Below are positions 46,541-58,379 of a DNA stretch of 64,000 nt, piece after piece (positions within the stretch are counted from its first letter, which is position 1; the number at the start of each line of letters is the position of its first letter). Source of the stretch: Geosiphon pyriformis (Eukaryota > Glomeromycota > Glomeromycetes > Archaeosporales > Geosiphonaceae); contig JAAOMT010000352.1 in NCBI GenBank assembly GCA_016748015.1, positions 372,001 to 436,000 of the forward strand, written 5' to 3'. The translations under genes and the position numbers were made by a program. The notes below the pieces were generated by a model that was given only the letters and a program-made list of their open reading frames with translations, ran no database searches and was not told the DNA's origin.

Positions 46541-47280
46541 TTGCCTCAAAACTTATCACAAAATAGAACCCATAGGCTAAGAATAACACAGCAAAGCTGG
46601 AGATCGGTGATGATAGTTTACCAACTGATCCTCAGTTTATTAAACCAGTTATCAGGATCATACCAGTGGAGTTTAGGGACCAGATATATCCAAAATTCGA
46701 GTTTTCAGAACTATTTAAGTCTCTTGGTTACCCCAGAAGACATCTTATTTGACAATATGGAAACCAACCAAATACAGCCACTTACCAGCAACATTCTACC
46801 AGCTGTCAGTACCAAAGATGAATCACTAGCCACTATATTACCTTTTGATTTTGATGAAATTACACTAGTCCCATTATTTAGTAAAGCCATTCTCAACACC
46901 AAACTGATTACTGCTATGTATACTGATGCAAAAGTTGATGGTTAATCTATTAAGCTTATTCTTGATAGTGGGTCTGCAAGCAGCATAATCACATAACAAC
47001 TTATAGACCAATTAGGTTGCTGAATTGATTGTGCTGCGAGTGCTAGGATTATTATGGTTGATGGAGCTACAAAAACTCCTATCAGCAAGATTGATGACTT
47101 CTCTTTTGAAGTCAATGGCATTACTGTACCCATTAAAGTCTTAGTAATGGAAGCCACTCAATACTAAGCTCTCATTAGTAATAATTGGCTGTCCAAAACA
47201 AATACAACCCTTGATTGGACTACACAGGAGCTCTAACTGAGCCAGAATGGTCAACACATATGTGTACCAGTCATGTATGA
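46541..47280 (+). pseudogene. Element D aspartic protease
   Basis: LITAMYTDAKVDG, stop, SIKLILDSGSASSIIT: the catalytic DSG is intact at about 46,960. KVLVMEATQY and the NNWLSKTNTTLDW tail follow. TAA codons at 46942 and 46996 stand in for Gln codons and break the frame. Confidence 0.75.
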
Positions 47281-47639
47281 TTACTTTAAAATGATAACCA
47301 CACCAGCACCACTAATTGAACTCAAAGAAAAAAAGAAAAAACCTACCTGGAAAGCATATCAAGTTTTGTAGGCCGACAATAAGCACAACAAATTACTGTC
47401 AGTGCCTTCATGAGATGACCAAAGAAAGGGAAAGCAAAGAGAGGAATCTACCCAACATAACAATCAGACTTGGGGAACCAACAATGATCAGGACAAACTA
47501 TCAACAACTTGAGAATGGAGAAAGGATAATATTAGAGAAAAAGAAAAAGAAAAAGAAAAAAATTCAACACCAACTCCCACTCATCATACATATACTTACA
47601 TACCACCACAACCAAACTATCATTGACCAAAGCTTATAT

Positions 47640-48260
47640 GTGTTAATTGTGGCAAGAAATTGTCATCAATGAGTACATATTGTGGTAATAATGAGGAATA
47701 CCAAATAGCACCCAAGTTCTACTGTTGCTCATGCATCATAAAACATTTTGGAAGACTGAAACAAGTAGAAAAATGGGATAACAAATCCTGCTTGGCTTGT
47801 GAAGAAACTCTTCTAGACAAAAAAATATGGAATGACATTCCTGGACAAGGAGAAACGTGTGACAAATTGTGTTAGTACATGATTTTCATAAGCGATTGGA
47901 TTAGAAAAGGAACGCCCATAGATGCTGTTTAGAGATGAGCAGTCAAATGCTTGAATGGTTGTCCACACAACAATAATAAAATTTGGTGAATGGCTCTCAC
48001 CAAAATTGAAGAAGCATTATCAGAAGAAATAAAAATGATCAAAAATAACCCACCAGAACCCATAAAATTCAACTGGAATCCAGAACCAGTCATAAATCTC
48101 TTGGATCCAGAACAATTTCATGAGCACTATTAGGAATTAGCACCCACTAGAGAGAAACAAGAGCAATGCTTGGAAAAAATCAACACTTACTTATATGACT
48201 ATTGTTTAATTCCCTGTGACTTTCAATATTGTAATGAGTGTGACCTCATTTACAATCTAC
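47640..48260 (+). pseudogene. Element D Cys-rich module
   Basis: CVNCGKKL, FYCCSC, CLACEETLLDKKIWNDIPG and CDKLC make the first cluster; YDYCLIPCDFQYCNECDL makes the second at about 48,192-48,250. Here the codon before DNKSC is TGG, which shows that the TGA at 38212 in element A replaced a Trp. A MALTKIEEAL segment lies between clusters. Zinc binding is inferred. Confidence 0.7.
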
Positions 48261-49077
48261 CATCATGCATGATCTACACAATCCCAGAGAAAAATGAACT
48301 AATTAGCTGCTGTGCATCAAAATTAGAATCAACTTTCAATCCTAATTCAAACTCTAATCACAATGACAACAAAAACAACAGTTCCAGCTTTGCACAAAAT
48401 GGCAACAAAAACAACAATAATTCAAACTCCAATTCAAACCCTGAAATATATATTATGCTTTCTAATCTCACCAAGAAGCAAGTACTGAAATGGTTCAGCA
48501 ATAATAACAAAGATATCATGTCTGAATGCACACATGATACTAATACAGAATTTGATCTAAAATATCTGAAAAAAGATGCCATCAAATTGGAACCACATTT
48601 GCACACATGCATTAATCTTAAAGTAGCACTGAAAATCCCAGCAACAATAGTTCAATTAGCATTTAGGAGTAGCTTAGCAAAAAAGAGAATCAACATCAGA
48701 AAAAGAATAATTAACACAGAATACGTAGGAAATATCATTGCTATACTACAAAATGATTCTGAAAAGACCTATATCATAGAGCCAAACAAAAAGATAGCAC
48801 AGGCAATATTCCTGCCTCTGGTGAAAATAGCTCAGTTAATTTCAGTGGAAAATAAGAAAGAGTTAGGAATCACTGTAAAAGAGATACAGGGATTTGGATC
48901 AACAGATAGAATAGAAGTATCAGTCAATATGGCAGAAGAAAAAATTATTAACAAAAGAGAAATTATCTCAACTCATCAATCAATTTCCATTTCACCATAT
49001 GACCAATATATGTTAACCATAAAAAAAAAAGTAAAGAATCAAGCTCAATTGTTTGAAACAAAAGTCACTATTTGTGA
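48170..49077 (+). pseudogene. Element D dUTPase-like domain, catalytic Asp lost
   Basis: One open frame, interrupted only by insertion of F at 49078, carries the second Cys cluster, an Asn/Ser-rich linker and a dUTPase-like domain: TEFDLKYL (motif 1 without AG), FRSSLAKKRINI (motif 2), RIINTEYVGNIIAIL (motif 3 with Asn for Asp), NKKIAQAIFLPL (motif 4) and EIQGFGSTDR (motif 5). The same Asp-to-Asn change is seen in element C, so it may predate both copies. The absence of stops contrasts with the rest of D. Confidence 0.78.
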
Positions 49078-49993
49078 TATTACTCATAGAATATAGGAAT
49101 TAAATATTAGTACATAAATTAGCCAATCAGAATAAATGTAGTAAAAGTAGAATTCCAAGATTTTTCTTAGAAAAATTGCAGAATTCCAGGAATTTTAGAA
49201 TTCTTATATGAGGAATTGCAGGATTCTAGAATTCCAGAATTCCTCTTAAAGGAATTGCAGGATTTCTGGTGTGAAGAATTGAGAAATTCAAGAAATCTTG
49301 TACAATAAAATTTATGTATATATAACAGTAGTATTAGAAGCTAAAAAATTAGTCAATTATGCTTAAAATAAAGAAAACTGAAAGTCAGTAGGACTCTCAG
49401 AGTCAATTAGACTTACAGATCAAAATTATTAAATATCTTTCCTTCAAAAGATAGAATACTATAACTTGAAATAAAATTACTCCCATATTAATGAAATTAT
49501 CTGTTATCCTTAAATCCATGTTATTATCCACTACTTAATCTGCTGGCACAATAGCTTTTAATTATGGCTATTAACAGGACCCTTATTTCTTATTTTATTT
49601 TCTTTATTTCTTTATTTCTTTATTTTCTTTTATTTTCTTTTGTTATTCACTAAATTGATTAAAAGGATTAAGCACTGAAGTACAAACGTCATAGGGACTG
49701 GTAAAAAACCCATGAAACAAGGGTAGAACACTCATAAATTTGAGGATAGCTTACCAGAAAGATTACCGGCCATTATGCTGAAAAAAAAATTTGACAGAAT
49801 TGTGATTCTGGGAGGCTACTGAAACACTATTGAATCTCTGTCCATTATACAAAGGACTTAACCAAAACCTTCAGACAAACAACACCTTCAGATACCAACA
49901 ACTTACAGATATTACCAACACTAATTATATCAATTGAGCACCAAGTTATGGGTTTGTTATTTGCTTTGAGATTCCAAATAATCACCTGTAACA
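49078..49993 (+). repeat. Element F 5' LTR
   Basis: 916 bp, TATTACTCATAG to ACCTGTAACA, followed by TTTGGTGCTTTCTATGAGG (primer-binding site). Same LTR family as D, with GGAATTCC-type U3 units and the conserved stem-loop. Confidence 0.92.
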
Positions 49994-50129
49994 TTTGGTG
50001 CTTTCTATGAGGTATAATCTAACAGAAAACCAGCACCAGCAACAACCATGCAAGAAAGTGGCAGACCAAGGGAAAACAAGAGAAAATTACTTAGGATTTG
50101 TGAAATCTTTATTTTATCATTACTTTTGA

Positions 50130-51480
50130 AAAACTCATTAAATTAAAACTCCGATTATTCAAAACTCAAGCATTAAAATCCCGAACATTCAAAACTTATC
50201 TTTGATAAAAAAAAAAATTATTAAATTCAAACTCTGATTATTCAAGACCCAATCGTTAAAACTCCGAACATTTGAAAATTACTGTTAAGAAATTCATTAA
50301 ATCCCATTAAATTAAAAACTCCGATTATTCAAATCCAATCATTAAAATCCCAAACATTCGAAACTTACCATTAATAAATTCATTAAAAACTTGTTAAATT
50401 AAAACTCCAATTATTCAAGACCTGATCATTAAAACCCCGAACATTCGAAAATTATCATTGATAAATTTGTTAAAAACTTGTTAAATTAAAACTCTAATTA
50501 TTCAAGACCCAATTGTTAAAACCCCAAACATTCGAAAATTACCATTGATAAATTTGTTAAAACTCATTAAATTAAAACTCCAATTATTCAAGACCTGATC
50601 ATTAAAACCCCGAACATTCGAAAATTATCATTGATAAATTTGTTAAAAACTTGTTAAATTAAAACTCTAATTATTCAAGACCCAATTGTTAAAACCCCAA
50701 ACATTCGAAAATTACCATTGATAAATTTGTTAAAACTCATTAAATTAAAACTCCAATTATTCAAGACCTGATCATTAAAACCCCGAACATTCGAAAATTA
50801 TCATTGATAAATTTGTTAAAAACTTGTTAAATTAAAACTCTAATTATTCAAGACCCAATTGTTAAAACCCCAAACATTCGAAAATTACCATTGATAAATT
50901 TGTTAAAACTCATTAAATTAAAACTCCATTTATTCAAAGCCTAAGCATTAAAACCCCAAACATTCAAAAATTGCTGTTGATAAATTTGTTAAATCCTGTT
51001 AAATTAAAAACTCTGATTATTCAAAAACCTGATCATTAAATTCGTTAAAAACTCATTAAATTAAAACTCCGATTATTCAAGACCCGATCATTAAAACCCC
51101 AAACATTCGAAAATTATTGTTAATAAATTTGTTAAAACTTGTTAAATTAAAACTCCATTTATTCAAAACCTGATCATTAAAAATCCGAACATTCAAAACT
51201 TACCTTTGATAAATTTGTTAAAAACTCATTAAATTAAAACTCCGATTATTTAAGACCCGATTGTTAAAACCCTAAACATTTGAAAAATTACCATTGATAA
51301 ATTCGTTAAAACTCGTTAAATTAAAACTCTGTTTATTCAAAACCCAATCATTAAAACCCTAACCATTTGAAATTTACTTTTGATAAATTCATTAAAACTT
51401 ATTAAAACTCCGATTATTCAAGACCCAATTGTTAAAAAAAAACCCAAACATTCAAAACCTGATAATTTCAACCCTGCTAT
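50130..51480. repeat. Minisatellite: about 16 monomers of 86 bp with a 173-bp higher-order unit
   Basis: The monomer runs through ACTCCGATTATTCAAGACCC and ACCCCGAACATTCGAAAATT to GATAAATTCGTTAAAA. The phrase CCAATTATTCAAGACCTG begins at 50407, 50580 and 50753, exactly 173 bp apart, and these three dimers are almost identical, while outer monomers are more diverged. Variants between monomers are mostly CCGA/CCAA/CTGA, that is CpG changes. All frames have stops. A degenerate tail reaches about 51,640. Confidence 0.93.
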
Positions 51481-51719
51481 CACACAAAAAAACTTACTGT
51501 TGATAAAACTCATTAAATCTCTAGTAATTCAAACTTTGGAAATTATTTAAAAACCTGAACATTTGAAGTCTGATAAATTCTAAACACCGCTATCATACAA
51601 AGAAACTTATCTCCAATAGCCCAATAAAACCTAATTCCCACAGTACCAATAAATCAGCAAAACTTACCTAATGGTCCTGAGTCAGAATATTGGAACATAG
51701 TTATAATCCACTTCCATGC

Positions 51720-52141
51720 ATCATATATTCAAAGAAGAGCCAATCAGCAAGAACAAATGGGAATCAGAATCAAAACTTAATCCTGATTCAAACTCTGCTG
51801 ATGATGACAATAATTCAAACTCCGCTAATGACAATGACAATTTAAACTCTGCCAACAACAATTCAAACTCCACTTCAAACACCAAATGATATATCATGTT
51901 TCTAGATCTTATAATAAAGCAGGAATTAACTCAATTCAATGATAATAATGAGGGCATTATGTCTGAACATGCACATAATACAGATGCAAGATTTGAAATT
52001 GATATTCTGGACAGACTACTATAGTTAAAAACCCCAGTCACGTATAAAATTAGATTTAAAAAAAAAATAGCAATAGAAATTACAGCAACAACATTGATAC
52101 AAAAGAGAGATTTAGAAGATTTTACAAGAGCTCAATATTAA
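51720..52141 (+). pseudogene. Element F relic of linker, dUTPase start and ORF3 end
   Basis: DSNSADDDNNSNSANDNDN is the Asn/Asp/Ser linker; MSEHAHNTDARFEIDILD matches the residues before dUTPase motif 1 in C and D. The sequence then jumps to KRDLEDFTRAQY and a stop, the conserved C terminus of ORF3. An internal deletion therefore removed RT to most of ORF3. Confidence 0.7.
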
Positions 52142-52152
52142 AGGAGAAAATA

Positions 52153-53077
52153 ATGTTACTTATAAAATATAAGAATTAAATATTAGTACATAAATTAGCC
52201 AATCAAAATAAATGTAGAAAAGTGGAATTCCAGGATTCTTTTTAAAGAAATTGCAGGATTCTAGGAATTTTAGGATTCTCGTATGAGGAATTGCAGGATT
52301 CCAGAATTGCGGAATTCCAGAAATTTCAGGATTTCTGGTGTAAAGAATTGAGAAATTCAAAGAATTTTGTACAATAAAATTTATGTATAGCAGTAGTATC
52401 AAAAGCTAGAAAATTAGTCAATTAGGCTCAAAGTAAAGAAGACTAAGAGTTAGTAAGACTCTCAGAGTCAATTAAATTCACAGGTCAAAATTATTAAATA
52501 CTTTTCTTTCAAAAGATAGAATACTATAACTTAAAGTGAAATCACTCTCATATTAATGAAATTATCCATTATCCTTAAATTCATGTTATTATCTACTACT
52601 TAATCTGCTGGCACAATAGCTCTTGATCATGGCTATTGACAGAACCCTTATTTCTTATTTTATTTTCTTTATTTCTTTATTTCTTTATTTTGTTTTATTT
52701 TCTTTATTTTCTTTTATTTTCTTTTGTTATTCACTAAATTGATTAAAAGGATTAAGCGCTGAAGTACAAACATTATAAGAACTGGTAAAAAACCTGTGAA
52801 ACAAAGATAAAACACTCATAAATTTAAGGATAGCTTACCAGAAGGATTACTGGCCACCATGCTGAGAAAGAAATTTGATGGAATTGTGATTCTGAGAGAC
52901 TACTGAAACACTATTAAATCTCTGTCCATTATACAAAAAACTCAACCAAAACCTTTAAACAAACAACACTTTCAGATACCAACAACTTACAGATATTACC
53001 AACACCAATTATATCAATTGAGCACCAAGTTATGGGTTTGTTATTTGCTTTAAGACCCCAAATAATCACTTGTAACA
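52153..53077 (+). repeat. Element F 3' LTR
   Basis: 925 bp, TGTTACTTATAAAATATAAG to CACTTGTAACA. Preceded by the purine-rich AAAGGAGAAAATAA and followed by the GTGA duplication. Confidence 0.92.
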
Positions 53078-54720
53078 GTGAATCAGAAAAAATTGGATTC
53101 ACTAATTTTTACATATTAGCCAAGAGCCCCAAAAACATCAAAATTCTTATTTATAATAACACAGAAAGAGTTGTAGACTTACCAAAAGAAACTATTATTG
53201 AATATCTAAGCACAGAAGTAGAAAACCAACCACCAAACTCCATTCCAGACTTTCCACAGCTTTGTGAATATGTTGACATCACATTACAAACAATTTACGA
53301 ACAAAGTGAATGTTATTTGCTCCAACCAAAACAATTAGAACAAATGAACATAGAAAACTTAAATCCACTTCAATGAATGCAACTCAAAATATTACTTAAC
53401 AACTTCAATGACATCTTTGCCAGTAAAAACGAATTTGACAGAACTGATATCATTCAGCATTAGATTAAAACTGGGAATGCAATGCCAATTAAACAAAGAG
53501 CATATAGAGTACCACCAGCCAGCCATGAGATTATTCATCAAGAAATTAATCAAATGCTTAACAATGGGCTAATTCAGCCATCAATAAATCTATGGTCATT
53601 ACCAGTGGTATTAATCAGGAAAAAAAATGGGAAGATTTGCTTTTGTGTGAATTATAGAAAACTCAATAGCATTACTTGTGAAGACAGTTATCCAACTCTA
53701 TAAATTCAGGAATTATTCAATGCTTTTGGTAGAAATAAATGGTTTTCAACCCTGGATCTAGATAGTAGTTACTGACAAGTAGCCATGGATCCAGCTGACA
53801 AAAAAAAGACTGCATTTACAACAAGAAAGAGAAATTTTGAATTTGAAGTCATGCCATTTGAGTTAATGAATACACCAGCCACATTCCAAAGGTTAATGGA
53901 AATTGTTTACATGGAATTATTATGGAAATCAGTAGTTGTATACTTAGATAACACCAACGTATTCTCAAGAACATTTGACAATCATTTCTATTATCTACAG
54001 CAAGTGTTTAAAAGACTTAGAAGAGCAGGATTGAAGTTAAATGCAAACAAATACTTCTTTGGCAAAACAGAATTAAAATTTTTGAAACATGTCATGAGCA
54101 AAGATGGCATCAAAACAGATTCAGGCAAGATTGAAATTGTCAAGAACTTTTCAGTACCAAATAATCTCACGGAACTAAGAGCATTCTTGGAATTTGCAGG
54201 GTACTATCACTGTTTTATCAAAGATTTTTCTAAACTGACTTAGCCATTACATCAACTCTAGAACAAAAATGTGAAATATGAATAGACAAAAACCCAGTAA
54301 GAAGCTTTTGACACACTAAAAAGAAAGCTCATTCAAGCTCCAGTGTTAATTTATTCAGACTACAGCAAATCATTCATTATCATTACCAATGCATCTGATT
54401 AAGCATTGGGAATAGTACTATTACAGAAAGAACCAGATAGAAGAGAACATCCAGTAGCATATGCCAGCTGAAGTTTAAGTCCAGCAGAAAAGAACTATAA
54501 AACACTGGCATTAGAACACTTAGCAATCTACTAGACAGTAATAAAATAGAAGGAATACTTGAGCTAGAAATTTGACATTTACACAGACCATAAAAGATTG
54601 ACTTCAATTCAGAAGCAAGAATTTGAAGACAATCAACATGCAAGATGAAAAATAGAACTAGCACTATACAAATATATTGTACATTATAAAAAGAGAAAAA
54701 AAAATGGAAATGCCAATGGT
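53078..54720 (+). pseudogene. Element D reverse transcriptase and RNase H
   Basis: IGFTNFYILAKSPKNIKILI then MPIKQRAYRVPPASHEIIHQ, INQMLNNGLIQPS, KICFCVNYRKLNSI, WFSTLDLDSSY, stop, QVAMDPADKKKTAFTT, FEVMPFELMNTPATFQRLME and VVVYLDNTNVFS. The stop after SSY is TGA where C has TGG, and YLDN replaces YLDD. RNase H: FIIITNASD and REHPVAYAS, with stops at Gln, Arg and Trp positions. A 4-bp copy (GTGA, 53078-53081) is the duplication made by F. Confidence 0.83.
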
Positions 54721-54989
54721 TTGTTACAAATGAGACAAATCTAAAAACATTTCAACCTAAAACATAACAAAATCCAAACAATTGAAAAACAAAATATAAC
54801 AAAAGATGAACATACAAAAATATCAACAACTTTAACACTATATAAATATTTAACAGTTTAAGGAGAAATTATCTCAAAATAAATGAAACAGTATCAAACA
54901 ACAATCAAAATATTTTATTACTTACCAAAATATACTTTATTAGAAAAACAGAAAAGATCCAAATCAACTAACCAGAGTAATTACAGAAC

Positions 54990-56182
54990 CAGAAAAAGAG
55001 ACAATACTGTTTAACATGCACTTAGATCTAACAGCAGAACATTTTCACAAAGAAGCAACCATAGAAAGAACCAAAAAAAGATATTATTGGCCATCAATAT
55101 ATTCAGATATCATCCAATATGTTCAAAATTGTGATGCTTGTCAGAGAAGAGGAGGAACAAGACTCATTGAACCATTAAAACCAATCAAAGTGGGACAATC
55201 ATTTGATCATATTGGAATTGACTTAGTTAGACCATTGACAATAACCAGCAGAGGCAACAGATATATTGCAGTAGCCATGAATTATCTCACAAAATGGCCA
55301 GAAGCAAAAGCCATTTAAAAAGCAGATGCAAAATCCATTGCCAAATTTGTTCATCAAGATTTGATCTGCCAATATAGATGTCCAAAAGAACTATTATCAG
55401 ATCAAAGAACTCACTTTGTGAATAGAACACTAGTGGAATTAAGTCAAAGATTTGGAATAAAAAGACCATTATCATCACCATACCATTCACAAAAAAATGG
55501 GTTAGTTAAAAGATTTAACAGAACATTGTGTGAAGCAATTACCAAAATCAGCCAAGAAAACCAGAACAAATGAAACTTGTTTATACCATCAGTATTATTT
55601 GCTTATTGGACAATAAAGCAAGACACTACACAAGCAACACTATTTAAATTAGTATATGGTAGAACAGCAACATTACCAGTTGATATAAAAGTCAACACTT
55701 ATCCAACAGGATCAATAACTAAAGATAATTTTCAGAAAACATTGCTAAGAAAAACATATGACTTGATGGAGACTCTAAAAAACAAGCAACGAAGAGTGGC
55801 TGATAACATCCAAAAGTCACAAAAGGAACAAAAAGAAAGACATAATAACCAATTACCAGATAAACCAGTCAAATTTAAGATTGGAGACAAAATACTTCTA
55901 TATCATACCAAAGCAGAAAAACAATAGAGTAGAAAATTTAACCCCAAATGGGATGGACCATTTCACATAGAAAAAATTCTTGGAAATGAAGCTTATAAAT
56001 TAAGATTGAACAACAAAATCTTAACCAAAGCAGCATATGGAGATCGACTGAAACCATACCACAGTATAATAACAGCATCTATTAGTAATATTCCACAACT
56101 GGGAGTACAATGAATACTAGTCCAACCAGATAAGATTTCATGAGATCTGGAACCAATCATAATTATTAGACCAAACATGTAA
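54990..56182 (+). pseudogene. Element D integrase
   Basis: AEHFHKEATIERTKKRYYWP and CDACQRRGGTR (zinc domain), GIDLVRPLTITSRGNRYIAV, LLSDQRTHFVN and PYHSQKNGLVKRFNRTL (core; Glu of DDE is Lys). TGA at 55571 lies at the same conserved Trp codon as TAG 41884 in A. The C-terminal segment includes FKIGDKILLYHTKAEKQ and KWDGPFHIEKILGNEAYKLR. Confidence 0.83.
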
Positions 56183-56241
56183 AATAAACAATAAGAAGGG
56201 TATATAAAAACATGGTAGATGTGACAGAAGACATCAAAAAA

Positions 56242-56880
56242 ATGTAAATTACCAACAAAATTCACTCATTAGCACAACAACTTTTCCAATTAATTCAACA
56301 ACAAGAAATGGAAATCACAATCAATTAACAAACTATCAGATACACTAATACCAGAAAAAGACCACAGGATAAAGTATGGAGAAAAACAGAAAACATGGTT
56401 GACAAAATAATTGCAAAAGTAAAATAGGTAATAGAAACACAACTCAAAGTTACCCAATATCAAAAATTGACAATAGAAACCTGGAATTGGTGGATACAAC
56501 AATTTCCAAGAAACTTTTGTTACTTTTACTTGGGACAATATGTGAACATTCAGAATTTATACATGAATAAGACAAAACAATTATTTGATATAACAATACT
56601 ATAACAATTAGAACAATTTGTGGGGAAAAACAATTTAACCACACAAGCAAGAGCCATTTATCGGCTACATACCAGATTTTAAGATCAACCAGAAATCTTG
56701 CTCAATACTAAAATGGACATTGTTACTGTTAACCAAATGAAAAAAATAACCAACACCCAATTTGAAGAATTACAAAACAAGATAACACAAATAATTCTTG
56801 AAAAAGAAGTTCAAAAATTACTTAAGGATGGAGAATTAGAGCTAAGAGATTTGGGAAATCTTAATGGAGCTTAATATTAA
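56242..56880 (+). pseudogene. Element D third ORF (ORF3)
   Basis: 213 codons in one frame from ATG 56242 to TAA 56878-56880, with about six stops (codon 2, and Gln or Trp positions). IHSLAQQLFQLIQQQEMEI, WNWWIQQFPRNFCYFYLG, NIQNLYMNKTKQLFDI, ARAIYRLHTRF, ITNTQFEELQNKITQIILEK and LLKDGELELRDLGNLN match C and I. The terminal stop sits against the polypurine tract. Predicted mostly helical; no transmembrane segment. Confidence 0.72.
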
Positions 56881-56893
56881 AAGGAAAGGAAAA
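56881..56893 (+). promoter_or_regulatory. Polypurine tract of element D
   Basis: A purine run immediately upstream of the 3' LTR, expected start of plus-strand DNA synthesis. Equivalents: 52140-52150 (F), 43286-43295 (A, GAGGAGGAGG), and on the minus strand at 20581-20594 (C) and 63008-63022 (I). Confidence 0.7.
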
Positions 56894-57739
56894 TGTTACT
56901 TATAGAATATAAAAAATATATTAATATATAAATTAGCCAATCAGAAGTAGACATAGTAAATGTGGAATTCTAGAATTCCTCTTAGAGGAATTACAGGATT
57001 CCAGGAATTTTAGGATTCTCATATGAAGAATCACAGAATTCCAGAATTCCAGAATTTTTCTTAAAAGAATTGCAGGATTCCAGAAATTTCAGGATTCCTA
57101 GTGTGAAGAATCAAAAAATTAAGGAATCTCAATTATGTATATATAGTGGTAGTATTAGAAGTAAAAAAAACAGACCTCTTAGTTTAGATTTGATTTAAAC
57201 AACCTTTCACATCACAAATATCAATAAATAACTATTTGTTATTTTACTCTACTCTCCACTATCAACATTACATGTTAATAATAATTACTACTTAAACACA
57301 CTAGAACAATAGCTCTTAATTACGGCTATTGACAGAATACTAACTTACAAAATGCCTTGGCTTATTTCTTTTTTTTATTTTCTTTTACTTTTCTTTTTTT
57401 CTTTTGTTGTGTTTACTAATTAATTAAGGATTAAGTGCTAAATTATTGACATCAAGAATTGCCTAGTAAAAAACCCCTGCGAATGGGTAGAACATATAAA
57501 AAAAATTACAGATTACTTACCAGAGGATTGCCAGCCATTATGTCAAGAAAAAAATTGACAGAATTGCAATTCTGAGAAGCTATGGATTACAATTATTGAA
57601 TCTCTGTTTATTATACAAAGAACTTTACCAAAACCTTCAGAATTATAACACTTTCAGCAACCAATATTAATCAGGTCATTAAGCACCAAGTTACAGATTT
57701 TGTTATTTGCTTTGAGACCCCAAATAAACACCTGTAACA
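56894..57739 (+). repeat. Element D 3' LTR
   Basis: 846 bp from TGTTACTTATAGAATAT to CACCTGTAACA, preceded by the purine run AAAAGGAAAGGAAAA. Followed by the ATAG duplication and minus-strand H sequence. Confidence 0.93.
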
Positions 57740-57905
57740 ATAGTTTGTTGTTCTATTTTTCTTGTTTTTTTGGTCATCCAAACCATTTAATAATATAAGG
57801 ACAGCAATAAAATTTTGTTGCTGTTGGATATTTTTTATTATCATTGCAACATGCACCCATTGATGATAACTTTTTGTCACAATTAATGCATACCAGTTTC
57901 AGTTG
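57740..57905 (-). pseudogene. Element H Cys-rich module, first half
   Basis: CINCDKKLSS, then a Cys pair in ACCNDNKK and FYCCP match CVNCGKKLSS and FYCCSC of D. A TAG replaces the Trp codon next to the D insertion point. The second half is at 33530-33784. Confidence 0.75.
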
Positions 57906-58379
57906 GCAATAGTTATACAGTTGTGGTAAAGTGTAGGTGTATGAACTATAAGTAGTGGTTGATATTGGTTCTTCTTTCTTTTTTTCTCTTTTTTCTTCTT
58001 ATTATTACTTTCTTCTTACTTCCAATTTGGCAGCAGTTTATTATAATTGCTGTTATTTTACAATGTTTGGTTAGTGCTCCAGATAAGTTTTTCTTTTTGT
58101 TTTTCCTTTCTGTTGTTGTCCCAAGTCAAAATTGGTGATAGTTCATTGTGGTCTTTATCAGCCCAGGAAACTTAATAGGTTTCCCAGATAGGTTTTTTTT
58201 TTCTTCCTCAAATTTGATTAATAGTGCTGATGGGGTGTCATTTGGTTTGAAGTGACTGCATGTGGTTGGCACTTTCATATGTTGTCTATTCTGACTAAGT
58301 TGTAATTTTTGCATGTTTTAGTCAAGCATAGCATTTGTTTTAATTAGCCAGTTATTACCAACTAATGCTTAATACTGCA

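Larger units (their letters stand above)
49078..53077 (+). mobile_element. Non-autonomous LTR element F carrying a minisatellite array, inserted in D
   Basis: LTRs 49078-49993 and 52153-53077 and a perfect 4-bp duplication GTGA on both sides. The 2.16-kb interior keeps only the primer-binding site, the start of gag, part of the linker and dUTPase region, and the last codons of ORF3 with the polypurine tract. The middle is a tandem array. Removing F restores the D frame (codons for TICESEKIG). It must have moved with proteins supplied by relatives. Confidence 0.92.
33785..57739 (+). mobile_element. LTR retrotransposon D (dUTPase-bearing Ty3/gypsy), hosting nested elements A and F
   Basis: Flanked by a perfect 4-bp duplication ATAG (33781-33784 and 57740-57743). 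After removing A (34426-44280 plus one CCAG) the 5' LTR is 846 bp, exactly the length of the 3' LTR (56894-57739). After removing F the pol frame closes at the codons for TICESEKIGF. Internal order: primer-binding site, gag, protease, Cys-rich module, dUTPase-like domain, RT, RNase H, integrase, ORF3, polypurine tract. It is inserted in the Cys module of element H. Numerous nonsense codons make it non-functional. Confidence 0.92.

Noticed and set aside
50130-51480. CRISPR array
   Set aside because: Monomers are contiguous with no unique spacers, the context is a eukaryotic LTR element, and no cas genes exist.
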